NCBI GenBank assembly: GCA_965371855.1
Contig: CBDUZZ010000022.1
Span: forward strand, 1 to 61,346
Reading direction: 5' to 3'
DNA length: 61,346 bases
From: JAADEM01 sp965371855
GTDB lineage: Bacteria > Bacteroidota > Bacteroidia > Bacteroidales > Marinilabiliaceae
The notes under the pieces are model-generated. The model made no database searches, was not told the DNA's origin, and was given only the letters and a program-made list of their open reading frames with translations. Positions within the stretch are counted from its first letter, which is position 1. Each line of letters starts with the position of its first letter. Positions 52,361 to 61,108 of the stretch are shown one piece after another. A program made the translations under genes and the position numbers.

Positions 52361-53900
52361 GCAGAATTATAGTTTAAATAAAGAGAAAGTCACTACATTT
52401 TATGATGTAATATTACCGGAGCCTTGCTATTTAGTAGGTTATACTGTATTAATTAAATTTATAGAAGATATAAGTGGACAACAGGTGGTTTTACCTGAAA
52501 CTATAGCTGTATCAACCGATAAAAACAGGTATTATACTAAAGGTAATGTTACGGTATTCACAATAAAACACCATCCTAAAAATAACTTATTTTCGCATTT
52601 GCAGTTTGCTATGCGCTACGAAGCAGTAGATATTTATATACTTAAAAGGTTTTTCGAGTTATACGAAAAAAAACAACTAGAAAAAGATATATATAAGGAA
52701 CCTACAGGTAAATACAACCGTAAAATTTGGTTTTTGTATGAATGGTTGATGAATGATTTGTTGGATTTGCCTGATTTAAATCAAGCAAACTATGTTGATT
52801 TATTAGATTCTAAAATCCAATTTTCAGTTGAAGCCACCAAATCATCAAGACATAGAATAAACAATAACTTGCCCGGAAATAGAAATTTTTGTCCATTAGT
52901 GAGAAGGACAGATAGACTTGAGAATTTCATAAATATGGATTTGACGAGTTCTATTTCAAAAGGTCTTGAATCTATAGAAAAAAATATAATAAAACGAAGT
53001 GCTGCATTTTTACTTTTAAAAGACTCGAAAGCATCTTTTGCAATTGAGGGTGAGAATCCTCCAAGTATACGAGCCAGAAATTGGGGGAAAATAATAGGAC
53101 AAGCAGGGAATAAGGAATTGTCTATTTCAGAAATTGAACGATTGCAGAAGATTGTGATAGGTTCAAAAAAACTGAAAGACATGGGACTTCGAAAAGGAGA
53201 GGGTTTTATAGGAATTCACGATAGAGATAGCTTTGAGCCTTTGCCAGACCATATTTCAGCTAGGGCAAAAGATGTGAACAGCCTACTTGATGGACTGTTT
53301 CATACCCAACAAAAATTATCTAAGAGCTATTATAATGCGGTACTGTCTGCCGCTACAATAGCCTTTGGTTTTGTTTTTATACATCCACTTGCCGACGGAA
53401 ATGGTAGGATTCATCGTTATTTGATTCATCATATTCTAGCTGAAAAAGGTTTTACAAATAAAGATATGATTTTCCCTGTTTCTGCTTCAATTTTAAAAAA
53501 AATTGTAGAGTATCAGGAAATTTTGGAAAAATTTTCCCAACCACGATTAGATTTGATTGATTGGAAACAAGATGAAAATCATAATGTATCAATTATAAAT
53601 CATACAAAAGATTTATATAGATATTTTGATGCAACTATTTATGCGGAGTTCTTATTTTCGTGTGTAGAGGATACTATAGTAAATATTATTCCAAAAGAAA
53701 TAGAATATTTAGAAAAATATGATAAGTTAACTACCTATATCAATAGCATTGTATCTCTTCCAAATACAAAAGTAGATTTACTAATTAAATATTTGTTTCA
53801 AAATAAAAATAAGCTTTCAAAAAACAAACGAAAAAAAGAATTTGAAGAGCTTAATGATATAGATGTCAATAAGATTGAAGAGTATCTAGTTGATTTGTAA
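52359..53900 (+). CDS. Fic family protein
   Basis: A 513-residue protein with the Fic core motif HPLADGNGRIHR at residues 342-353, a variant of HPFxxGN(G/D)R with Leu for Phe. The His, Gly-Asn-Gly and Arg of catalysis are kept. Fic enzymes usually AMPylate target proteins. An inhibitory motif may be present at AFAIEGENPPS (about residues 226-236, an SxxxEG-like helix), consistent with a self-inhibited class. No separate antitoxin gene is adjacent. Confidence 0.87.
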   Translation: MQNYSLNKEKVTTFYDVILPEPCYLVGYTVLIKFIEDISGQQVVLPETIAVSTDKNRYYTKGNVTVFTIKHHPKNNLFSHLQFAMRYEAVDIYILKRFFELYEKKQLEKDIYKEPTGKYNRKIWFLYEWLMNDLLDLPDLNQANYVDLLDSKIQFSVEATKSSRHRINNNLPGNRNFCPLVRRTDRLENFINMDLTSSISKGLESIEKNIIKRSAAFLLLKDSKASFAIEGENPPSIRARNWGKIIGQAGNKELSISEIERLQKIVIGSKKLKDMGLRKGEGFIGIHDRDSFEPLPDHISARAKDVNSLLDGLFHTQQKLSKSYYNAVLSAATIAFGFVFIHPLADGNGRIHRYLIHHILAEKGFTNKDMIFPVSASILKKIVEYQEILEKFSQPRLDLIDWKQDENHNVSIINHTKDLYRYFDATIYAEFLFSCVEDTIVNIIPKEIEYLEKYDKLTTYINSIVSLPNTKVDLLIKYLFQNKNKLSKNKRKKEFEELNDIDVNKIEEYLVDL

Positions 53901-54061
53901 TTTCAACATAAAAAATGGTAACGGATTATTATATACATCGGAAGATAGAAAAGTTTTCAGTCTAATAATAGAAAACCAACTCTACAGAATTATAAAGAAG
54001 AAATTTTACCAAATCCCGAAATAATCAGAATTAAAGGAGAAAATGCTTTAATCCGAATAAA
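53901..54061. other. spacer with possible coding remnant
   Basis: Around 53995-54060 one frame reads KEEILPNPEIIRIKGENALI, which looks like degraded protein-coding sequence, but I cannot assign a family. Confidence 0.3.
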
Positions 54062-54168
54062 AAAACACCTCAACCCTAACCCTTCTCCTCACAGCAGAAG
54101 GGAAATTGAGGCTAAATAGTTATAACTGCCCCCTCTTCTATGAGGAGAGGGCTGGGGTGAGGTGTTTT
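54062..54168. repeat. large inverted repeat, AAAACACCTCA...TGAGGTGTTTT
   Basis: A left arm of about 30 bases (54062-54091) and a right arm (54141-54168) pair with few mismatches around the words CACCTCA, CCCT and TTCTCCTCA. Similar GGAGAGGGTTGGGGTGAGG segments are at 59.41-59.45 kb. It may act as a terminator after Fic. Confidence 0.75.
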
Positions 54169-54320
54169 AACAACACTGTTTTCGCACCCACAAAATTCGC
54201 AATAGAACCAAATTAACTTGTATTATCAAAACTCAATTGCATTGAATAGTTTTGCTCATACTTCTAATAATAAACAATTCAAGTATTGATTAACAAAGAT
54301 ATTTTTTACAGATATTAAAA
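54169..54320. other. spacer before wecB
   Basis: About 150 AT-rich bases between the large inverted repeat and the wecB start. I saw no TAnnTTTG box or repeat in it. Confidence 0.4.
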
Positions 54321-55409
54321 ATGAAAAACATACTAATAGTAATAGGAACACGTCCAAATTTTATAAAAGTAACGCAGTTCAAAAGAATTGTTGAAGAGAA
54401 ACAATTGCCACTAAATATAAAAATAGTACATACTGGTCAGCATTACGATGCTAAGATGGCTGATGTGTTTTTTGAACAATTTGGATTACAACCAGATTTT
54501 TATTTGCAGATAGGTAGTGCAAGTCCGAATACACAAATGGCAAAAATAATGTTGGGGTTGGAAGACTTAATAGAAAACAAATTTAAACCCGATTTAATGA
54601 TAGTTCCGGGTGATGTAAATTCTACATTGGCATCAACAATCACAGCAAACAAAATGGGAATTCCATTGGCTCACCTCGAAAGTGGATTACGATCTAACGA
54701 CAGGGAAATGCCGGAGGAAATAAATCGTATCCTAACTGACGAAATAACCGATTATTTCTTTATAACCGAAAAAAGTGGTATAGAAAACCTAACAGCTGAA
54801 GGAAAGCATGGCAAACAGTTTTTTGTTGGAAATACCATGATAGACACTTTGGTGGCAAACGAATCAAATATTGTAAAATCTACTATTACCGAAGATTTAC
54901 AGATAAAATCAGAATTTGTATTGATGACAATTCACCGTCCATCAAATGTAGATTCGAAAGAAGATCTATTGAAATTAATAGAACTCCTAAAATATCTTGA
55001 TAATCGTTTATCAGTTGTTTTTCCAATTCATCCACGTACCATTCAAAAACTTAAAGATTTTGGTTTGTACTCCGAGATTGAGAATCTTGATAAACTAACT
55101 ATCACAGAACCTCTAGGTTATTTCGAATTTCAAAAATTAGTGAAAGATTGCAAGTTTGTAATGACCGATAGTGGAGGGATACAAGAAGAAACCACCTACC
55201 GCCAAAAACCATGTTTAACTCTTAGAGAGAATACCGAAAGACCAATTACTGTTAAAATAGGTACAAATACACTAGTTTCTTTCGATGTTGAAATACTCAT
55301 AGGTCATATCAATAGTATCTTGGGTAATAGCTACAAAAAAGGAATAATTCCAGAAATGTGGGATGGGAGAGCTACTGAAAGGATTTTGGACTTAATAAAT
55401 AATATGTAG
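54321..55409 (+). CDS. wecB: non-hydrolysing UDP-N-acetylglucosamine 2-epimerase
   Basis: A 362-residue GT-B-fold epimerase. IGTRPNFIKV at residues 8-17, VHTGQHYD, PGDVNSTLA, HLESGLRSND, MPEEINR and TDSGGIQEE are all characteristic. It interconverts UDP-GlcNAc and UDP-ManNAc, giving ManNAc for capsule or O-antigen. The next gene follows immediately, at 55410, so the two are one operon. Confidence 0.92.
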   Translation: MKNILIVIGTRPNFIKVTQFKRIVEEKQLPLNIKIVHTGQHYDAKMADVFFEQFGLQPDFYLQIGSASPNTQMAKIMLGLEDLIENKFKPDLMIVPGDVNSTLASTITANKMGIPLAHLESGLRSNDREMPEEINRILTDEITDYFFITEKSGIENLTAEGKHGKQFFVGNTMIDTLVANESNIVKSTITEDLQIKSEFVLMTIHRPSNVDSKEDLLKLIELLKYLDNRLSVVFPIHPRTIQKLKDFGLYSEIENLDKLTITEPLGYFEFQKLVKDCKFVMTDSGGIQEETTYRQKPCLTLRENTERPITVKIGTNTLVSFDVEILIGHINSILGNSYKKGIIPEMWDGRATERILDLINNM

Positions 55410-56510
55410 ATGAATTATTTTTTCACTTTTAATGATTCCTATTCTGGAGTGTATCATTCGCAAGTTATTGATGTTGTAAGAATGTATCAATCACATGGAG
55501 TTGATATGAGTTTAATTGCAATGGTATCTCCAAGATATTTTTTTCACGATAGAAAGTTGATAAAGCAACATCTACCTGATGCCATTGTTATTCCAAGCAT
55601 TCCAAAATTAAGCAATTGGAAAAGGAATGGTTTATTTCTTTCATATTTAACCAATAAACAATCCAAGATTATTTGTAGAGGTGTTTTTGCTACAAATATA
55701 GCTTTGATAATTAAACACAGGTTTTCACAAATTATTTATGATGGGAGAGGCGCTATTAAAGCAGAGCAAGACGAATATGGAGTATATAATGGAACTGGTG
55801 TAGAAAAGGTAATTGATAAATTAGAGAATAAAGCAGTTTTAAATAGTGATTCACAAATATCAGTTTCCTCAAAATTAATCGAATATTGGAGAAATGAATA
55901 TAATTACAATTCTAAAAATTATCAAATAATACCATGTTCGGTAGCTGATGTTTTCGTTAAAGAAAATAATAATAAAGATTATTCACTTTTACCCGGATTA
56001 GAAAGAGAAGATATTTTATTGATTTATTCCGGTTCATTGGCAGGATGGCAATCTTTAGATGGTCTTGTAGAAATTATTTCATCATATTTAATTAATAAAA
56101 AAGTTAAAGTTCTTTTTTTATCAAGGGAACATATAACAATTGAAAAATTAATTGAAAAATACCCAGATAGAATATATAGAAAATGGTTATCACCTACTGA
56201 AGTTCCAAGATATCTAGCATTAGGTGATTATGGAATTTTATTGAGAAAAAATAATTGGACAAACAGAGTAGCATCACCTGTTAAATTTGCTGAATATTTG
56301 AGTGCAGGATTAAAAGTATTAATATCTGAAAATATTGGTGATTTTTCTGAATTAGTAAAAGAAAATGATTTAGGTATTATTGTTAATGATGATGAGAATA
56401 CATTATTAACAAAAGTAAATCGAACAGAAAAAGAAAGAATAATGAAATTCTCTAAATATAATTTCACAAAAGAAAAGGTAATGCCAATGTATATTGATGT
56501 GATACAATAA
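55410..56510 (+). CDS. family 4-like glycosyltransferase
   Basis: A 366-residue GT-B enzyme. The N-terminus has GVYHSQVIDVVRMY, the middle has the ILLIYSGSLAGWQSLDGLV region, and the C-terminus has VASPVKFAEYLSAGLKVLIS with the donor-binding glutamate. Donor and acceptor are unknown. It starts directly after the wecB stop. Confidence 0.78.
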   Translation: MNYFFTFNDSYSGVYHSQVIDVVRMYQSHGVDMSLIAMVSPRYFFHDRKLIKQHLPDAIVIPSIPKLSNWKRNGLFLSYLTNKQSKIICRGVFATNIALIIKHRFSQIIYDGRGAIKAEQDEYGVYNGTGVEKVIDKLENKAVLNSDSQISVSSKLIEYWRNEYNYNSKNYQIIPCSVADVFVKENNNKDYSLLPGLEREDILLIYSGSLAGWQSLDGLVEIISSYLINKKVKVLFLSREHITIEKLIEKYPDRIYRKWLSPTEVPRYLALGDYGILLRKNNWTNRVASPVKFAEYLSAGLKVLISENIGDFSELVKENDLGIIVNDDENTLLTKVNRTEKERIMKFSKYNFTKEKVMPMYIDVIQ

Positions 56511-56513
56511 CCA

Positions 56514-56765
56514 ATGCCAGATAAATACCAAAATAAATACCAAATAAAATCGGCACGATTAGAAGGTTACGATTATTCTAAATCGGGATTGTATTTTGTA
56601 ACAATTAAAACAAAGGACAGAAAGCATCTTTTTGGAGAAATAGAAAATGGAATAATACAATTGTCAGAAATTGAAAAAATTGCGGAGAAAGAATGGATAA
56701 AAACAATAAAGATAAGACCAGACATGAATTTGCAATTCAAACGAAGAGCTCCAATACATTCATAA
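56514..56765 (+). pseudogene. REP-associated tyrosine transposase remnant (TnpA_REP/Y1 type)
   Basis: Eighty-three codons begin with the family's SARLEGYDYSKSGLYFVTIK and KHLFGEIENG. The frame is lost at IRPDMNLQ, just before the expected NHFHGII metal-binding motif and the catalytic tyrosine. It is a 3'-truncated transposase joined to the start of another remnant. Such transposases mobilise palindromic REP units, relevant to the palindrome-rich spacers here. Confidence 0.8.
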
Positions 56766-56789
56766 CATTCCGTTTCAATTAAATCCATT

Positions 56790-57791
56790 TTTTATGAAAT
56801 CACCCAATACAGTGAAAACACCATCTATCCATTTTTAGAACAAAGCAATTTTGTAAATGGCTTGGTTGAACGTGTCAGAAAAATAATCCGCATCAATCGG
56901 CCTGACCACCCATGGAACGAGCTAAATGAGATGGACTTTTTCATAACTTCCGGTTTATATCGGAAAGATTTTGTTACAGGAGAAGAAGGGTTTACTATGT
57001 CTGCCTTATTACTTTTTGGTAAAGAAGAAGCGATACAAAGTGCCATTCCGCATTACAAAATAGATGCCATCGTTCGAAAAGAAGATTTAAACCGCTACGA
57101 TGACCGTGATAACATTAGATGTAACTTAGTAGAAACCTATGACAGGTTGATGAACTTTGTTGCTAAACACCTGCCTGATAAATTCTTTCTACAAGGTGAT
57201 CAGCGGATCTCCCTGCGAGATAACTTATTTCGGGAGATTATTGCCAATATCCTGATTCACCGCGAGTATACCAATGCCTTCCCAACTACTTTTACCATTT
57301 ATAATGACAGAGTAGAATGTAAAAATGCCAATAAGGCACACTTTCATAAAGTACTAAAACCAGGCAACTACGAACCTTTTCCAAAAAACCCCCATATTGC
57401 TCAAATGTTCACTCAAATAGGACGTTCCGAAGAATTAGGAACAGGGATACGTAATGTATTCCGGTACAGCAAAGCCTATTCTGCCAACGACAATATTGTA
57501 TTTAAAGAGGAAGATGTTTTTATCACATCGATACCACTACTGCCCATCAAGAAAGGTGGCGAATTAAATGGCGAATTAAATGGCGAATTAAATGGCGAAT
57601 TAAATGACCGGCAAAAAGCAGTTCTGTTAAAAATAAAAAATACGCCTGGGATTAATGCTAAGTCATTATCTCAAGTGTTAAACATCCCTTTCAGCACTAT
57701 TGATAAGTATGTAAGACTTTTTGTAGAAAACAAGCTTATTGAAAGAAGAGGAAGCAAAAAAACAGGTGGCTATCATACCCTGCTCCCTTAA
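56790..57791 (+). pseudogene. AlbA_2-type regulator lacking its N-terminal domain
   Basis: The frame is open from before 56790 (FYEITQYSENTIYPFLEQSN) although the first possible start is a TTG at 56862. It encodes the ATP-binding half (REIIANILIHREYTNAF, GRSEELGTGIRNVFRYS), a linker of four exact GELN repeats from 12-base DNA units, and a winged helix (LNIPFSTIDKYVRLF). Compared with the 451-residue relative at 47823 it lacks the AlbA_2 DNA-binding domain. It abuts the transposase remnant. Confidence 0.75.
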
Positions 57792-57891
57792 CACTAAAAC
57801 TCTCACTTACAACCCATTCTGATAACTATCGGGACATAGCCCCTCCTTCCCGAAGTTTCGGGATTCCCAAAGGGGAGAGATTAAAATACTT
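57792..57891. repeat. small hairpins in a GC-rich spacer
   Basis: Contains CCCGAA-GT-TTCGGG (57850-57863) and CCCCTCC/GGGGAG words. Another such cluster (CCCCTCC ... GGGAGG) lies inside the following GT fragment. Confidence 0.6.
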
Positions 57892-57996
57892 ATGAAGAAT
57901 AATATACAATTTAAATTAGCCTTGTTAACGGATGAGATTAGCCCCTCCAACCTCTCCGAAAGGGAGGCTAAAGTAAAACCCATTAAATTCGAATGA
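57892..57996 (+). pseudogene. 5' fragment of a GT4 gene
   Basis: An ATG-started frame (MKNNIQFKLALLTDEISPSN) ends in TGA after 34 codons, 5 bases before the intact gene. KLALLTDEI parallels KIALLTDGI at the start of the 58001 protein, with about 75 percent base identity. The rest is replaced by a GCCCCTCC/GGAGGC palindromic segment. It is another broken copy that retains only the 5' end. Confidence 0.6.
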
Positions 57997-58000
57997 CAAA

Positions 58001-59347
58001 GTGAAAATTGCTCTTTTAACAGATGGGATTTTTCCATACGCTATGGGTGGTATGCAAAAACACAGCTACTATTTGACGAAATATCTGGCCAGGGAAGGTA
58101 TTTTTGTTGATGTTTACCATTGTGTGCCGTATGACCAGCTCATCCCCAGCCTATTGGAAGGTTTTACGGAAGAAGAATTGGAATATATTCACCACATTCC
58201 CCTTCATTTTCCCAAACCTGACAAATACCCGGGACATTATTTGGCAGAGAGCTATAAATACTCTAAAGAAGTTTATAAAGCCTTTAAACAACGCAAAATC
58301 GCTGACTTCATCTACATACAAGGTTTTTCCGGCTGGGCATTGCTAAAAGCTAAGAGCTACCAGCTAACAGCTATTAATTTTCATGGGGTGGAGATGTTTC
58401 AAAAAGCACCAAGTTTGAGAGTGAAACTGGAACATTGGCTATTGCGCCCAGCGGTTAAAAAAAATCTAAAAAGAGCGGATGTCATTTTTTCTTTGGGCGG
58501 TCACTTAACAGGTATCCAGCAAAGTATCTCACCCAAAAATCAAGTCGTTGAAATGCCCATTGGCATTGAAAAAGAGTGGGTCATCAACCCTGAAGATAAA
58601 CCCCAAAACGTCATTCGGAAATTTGTGTTTATTGGACGCTATGAACGTCGCAAAGGCATCGAAGAACTGCAGTGGGCCATACAGCAGTTAACTAGGTACA
58701 AGGTAAAAGGTTTAAGGTACAAGGTGATAGGTTCAAGGTACAAGGTAAAAGGTTCAAGGTTCAAGGCACAAGCCTTTGAATTCCATTTCATAGGGCCAAT
58801 ACCGGTAAAAAAGGTACAAGGTGAAGGGGACAAGGAACAAGGTGTAAGGTACAGGGTACAAGGTGAACCCGACACCCTAAACCCTAAACCTTCAACCTTA
58901 AACCCTACATCCTACACCCTAAACCCTACACCCTATACCTTAAACCCTAAACCCTACACCCTTACCTATCACGGTTCCATATCCGACCAAAACGAAATAA
59001 AAACCCTTCTCCGCAAATGCGACATCCTCGTCTGCCCCAGTTGGAGCGAAGGGATGCCAACAGTTATATTGGAAGCCATGGCTTCGGGTTGTGCCATCAT
59101 TGCCACTGATGTGGGTGCGGTGAGTGAAGAGGTAAGTAAAGATAATGGGTGGTTGATAGAATCGGGTAATAAAAAACAATTGCTGGAAACTTTAAAGGAA
59201 GCTCTCGCCATTTCAAGTGAAGCTTTGAAGCTGAAACAAAAGGCATCGTTAAAAAAGGTAGAAGAATTTACCTGGGAGGTGGTGATAAAGAAGCAGGTTG
59301 ATGTAATAAATTGTATAGTTGAGGATTTGAAAAAGAAGAAAAAATGA
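58001..59347 (+). CDS. family 4 glycosyltransferase with translated repeat insertion
   Basis: A 448-residue GT4 enzyme starting with GTG. The N-terminal domain begins KIALLTDGIFPYAMGGMQKH. The C-terminal donor-binding domain has FIGRYERRKGIEEL, CPSWSEGMPTVILEAMASG and ATDVGAVSE. Between about residues 231 and 322 lie repeat-derived sequences (RYKVKGLRYKVIGSRYKVKG, then TLNPKPSTLNPTSYTLNPTP) around a short native piece, FEFHFIGPIP. The DNA there is the AAGGTACAAGGT / ACCCTAAACCCT two-arm array. Without it the protein would be of ordinary GT4 length (about 370). Confidence 0.88.
   Translation: MKIALLTDGIFPYAMGGMQKHSYYLTKYLAREGIFVDVYHCVPYDQLIPSLLEGFTEEELEYIHHIPLHFPKPDKYPGHYLAESYKYSKEVYKAFKQRKIADFIYIQGFSGWALLKAKSYQLTAINFHGVEMFQKAPSLRVKLEHWLLRPAVKKNLKRADVIFSLGGHLTGIQQSISPKNQVVEMPIGIEKEWVINPEDKPQNVIRKFVFIGRYERRKGIEELQWAIQQLTRYKVKGLRYKVIGSRYKVKGSRFKAQAFEFHFIGPIPVKKVQGEGDKEQGVRYRVQGEPDTLNPKPSTLNPTSYTLNPTPYTLNPKPYTLTYHGSISDQNEIKTLLRKCDILVCPSWSEGMPTVILEAMASGCAIIATDVGAVSEEVSKDNGWLIESGNKKQLLETLKEALAISSEALKLKQKASLKKVEEFTWEVVIKKQVDVINCIVEDLKKKKK
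58697..58965. repeat. two-arm array AAGGTACAAGGT / CCCTAAACCCTA inside the GT4 gene
   Basis: The purine-rich arm has two blocks (58697-58770 and 58808-58865), separated by native glycosyltransferase codons. The pyrimidine-rich arm (58870-58965) is built of CCCTAAA and CCCTACA heptamers. The whole frame remains open. The same pyrimidine word occurs as a normal spacer array at 59758-59811. Confidence 0.88.
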
Positions 59348-59812
59348 GGAACTGATAAACTGAGGAATTGGGGAGGTAATAAATTGATAAATTGAGTAAC
59401 GTAAACTAAGAAACCCCCTCTCCTGTTGGAGAGGGTTGGGGTGAGGTAGGAAATTGAAAAAATGAGGAACTGAGAAAAGAGATTTAGATTATTAGACTAT
59501 GGGCATATTTGCGAACAAGCGGTAAATATAGTTGGCAGCCCATAGCTCGAAGCAGAAAAGATGAAGCGCAAAGGACAATTCCTTACCCCCAGCTACCACA
59601 CAATTGCATCGTGTGGTTTTATTCAATAACAATAGTATCATCCAATATTTCTTTTTCACAGCTATAATCTTTTGCTTAAAGGAATGCGATACAATCGCGC
59701 ACCAGCAAAGGGAGATTATTGAGTAATACCATTTTAATATCAAAATTGCCGGTATAAATACCCTGAACCCTATACTCTAAACCCTGAACCTTAAATCTTA
59801 AACCTTAAATAA
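59348..59812. repeat. repeat-filled spacer before the O-antigen ligase
   Basis: No gene seen. In order: TGAGGAACTGA/GAGGAATTGGG words (59343-59400), a CCCTCTCC-TGTT-GGAGAGGG hairpin (59412-59431), more TGAGGAACTGAG, a CACAC-AATTGCATC-GTGTG element near 59598-59616, and finally CCCTGAACCCTATA heptamer-like words (59758-59811) ending at the next start. Confidence 0.75.
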
Positions 59813-61108
59813 ATGCTCCAATATATACTTAACGAAAAACGCCTCTTTCTCACACTCCTGGTATGGATGGCCATTGGTATGATCTCATCAATAGCTGCGC
59901 TGGTATTTATACCTTTACACCTGCTGAGTATGCAGAATAAACAGGCATACCTGCTGTTTCTGCTCGGGCTATGGTTTATGATGCTTCTTTCTGATAGTCG
60001 GCAATATTTCTTTGGATTTGCACAAACAGTTAAACCTGTGGTTATGCTGGTTGTTGCATTCCTGATATGGAGCGACAGGCAATATTGGCCGAAAACAAAT
60101 TTATACACCCCCTTTATTCCCTTTTTTATTGTAGCTTCTATCAGTCTGGTGAATAGTCCGTTACAGTTTAACTCTATTCAGAAGATGGCATCATATTTCT
60201 TGCTGCTGTACGTTATTCCACAAATCGTTACCCGCCTGCTACTAACCGAAAAAGAACGTTTTTTAAAAGGAGTAATCGCATTTGGTATTATTGTGCTTAT
60301 AGGTGGTCTATTGTTAAGATATGTGATGCCCAATATTGTTATATTCCGCGACACAGGTCGTCTCAACGGACTTCTGGGTAACCCTAACGGTTTGGGAATT
60401 TTCACCTTTGTGTTTTTCATGCTTTATATTCTGATACGAAAGTATCACCGAAACTATTTTTCGCAAGCTGAGCATTGGATAATAATAGGAGCTATTACCT
60501 TGTCGTTAATTTTTGCCGGCTCACGCGGAGGAATATTCTCATCAATACTTTTTATTGCCGGATACTTTATTTTTCAGCGGTCAACAGCTTTAGGTTTCGC
60601 AGTAATGATATCGGTATTTGTCTCGTATCAACTGGTAATGGCCAATCTCGAAGATATAATTACAAATTTAAGTCTACAAGACTATTTCAGGCTTGAGACT
60701 CTTGAAAGGGGATCGGGAAGAATAGAGGCATATAAATTTGCCCGTCAGCATATACAACTAAACTACTGGTGGGGAAAAGGCTTAGGCTATACAGAATACC
60801 TTATGCATAAATATCAGGATTATTTCATCAGCAAAGGCCATCAGGGTAATGTTCACAACAGTTATCTTACAATTTGGCTCGACACAGGACTAATAGGTCT
60901 AATAGCATTTATCTGGGGCTGGTTAAAGAATTTCTATCGTGCTTCATTTTTCTCTCCTTTAATATGGGCTGTTCTTTTCGGCACACTTCTAACTACCTCT
61001 GTTGAGTCGTGGCTGGCAGCATCACTTAATCCATTTACCATACAGCTTGTTATTATTGTTACTTTATTGAGTAATGATGAGTTTTATGTGGAAGATAATG
61101 TGCAATAA
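59813..61108 (+). CDS. O-antigen ligase / polymerase family membrane protein
   Basis: A 431-residue protein with about ten to twelve membrane segments. The Wzy_C/RfaL-type region includes GLLGNPNGLGIFTFVFFM near residue 185, FAGSRGGIFSSILF near 230, and a large periplasmic loop with GKGLGYTEYLMHKY and GHQGNVHNSYLTIWLDTGL, holding the conserved His and Asn. It either polymerises the repeat unit or ligates it to its carrier. It closes the polysaccharide locus. Confidence 0.87.
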   Translation: MLQYILNEKRLFLTLLVWMAIGMISSIAALVFIPLHLLSMQNKQAYLLFLLGLWFMMLLSDSRQYFFGFAQTVKPVVMLVVAFLIWSDRQYWPKTNLYTPFIPFFIVASISLVNSPLQFNSIQKMASYFLLLYVIPQIVTRLLLTEKERFLKGVIAFGIIVLIGGLLLRYVMPNIVIFRDTGRLNGLLGNPNGLGIFTFVFFMLYILIRKYHRNYFSQAEHWIIIGAITLSLIFAGSRGGIFSSILFIAGYFIFQRSTALGFAVMISVFVSYQLVMANLEDIITNLSLQDYFRLETLERGSGRIEAYKFARQHIQLNYWWGKGLGYTEYLMHKYQDYFISKGHQGNVHNSYLTIWLDTGLIGLIAFIWGWLKNFYRASFFSPLIWAVLFGTLLTTSVESWLAASLNPFTIQLVIIVTLLSNDEFYVEDNVQ

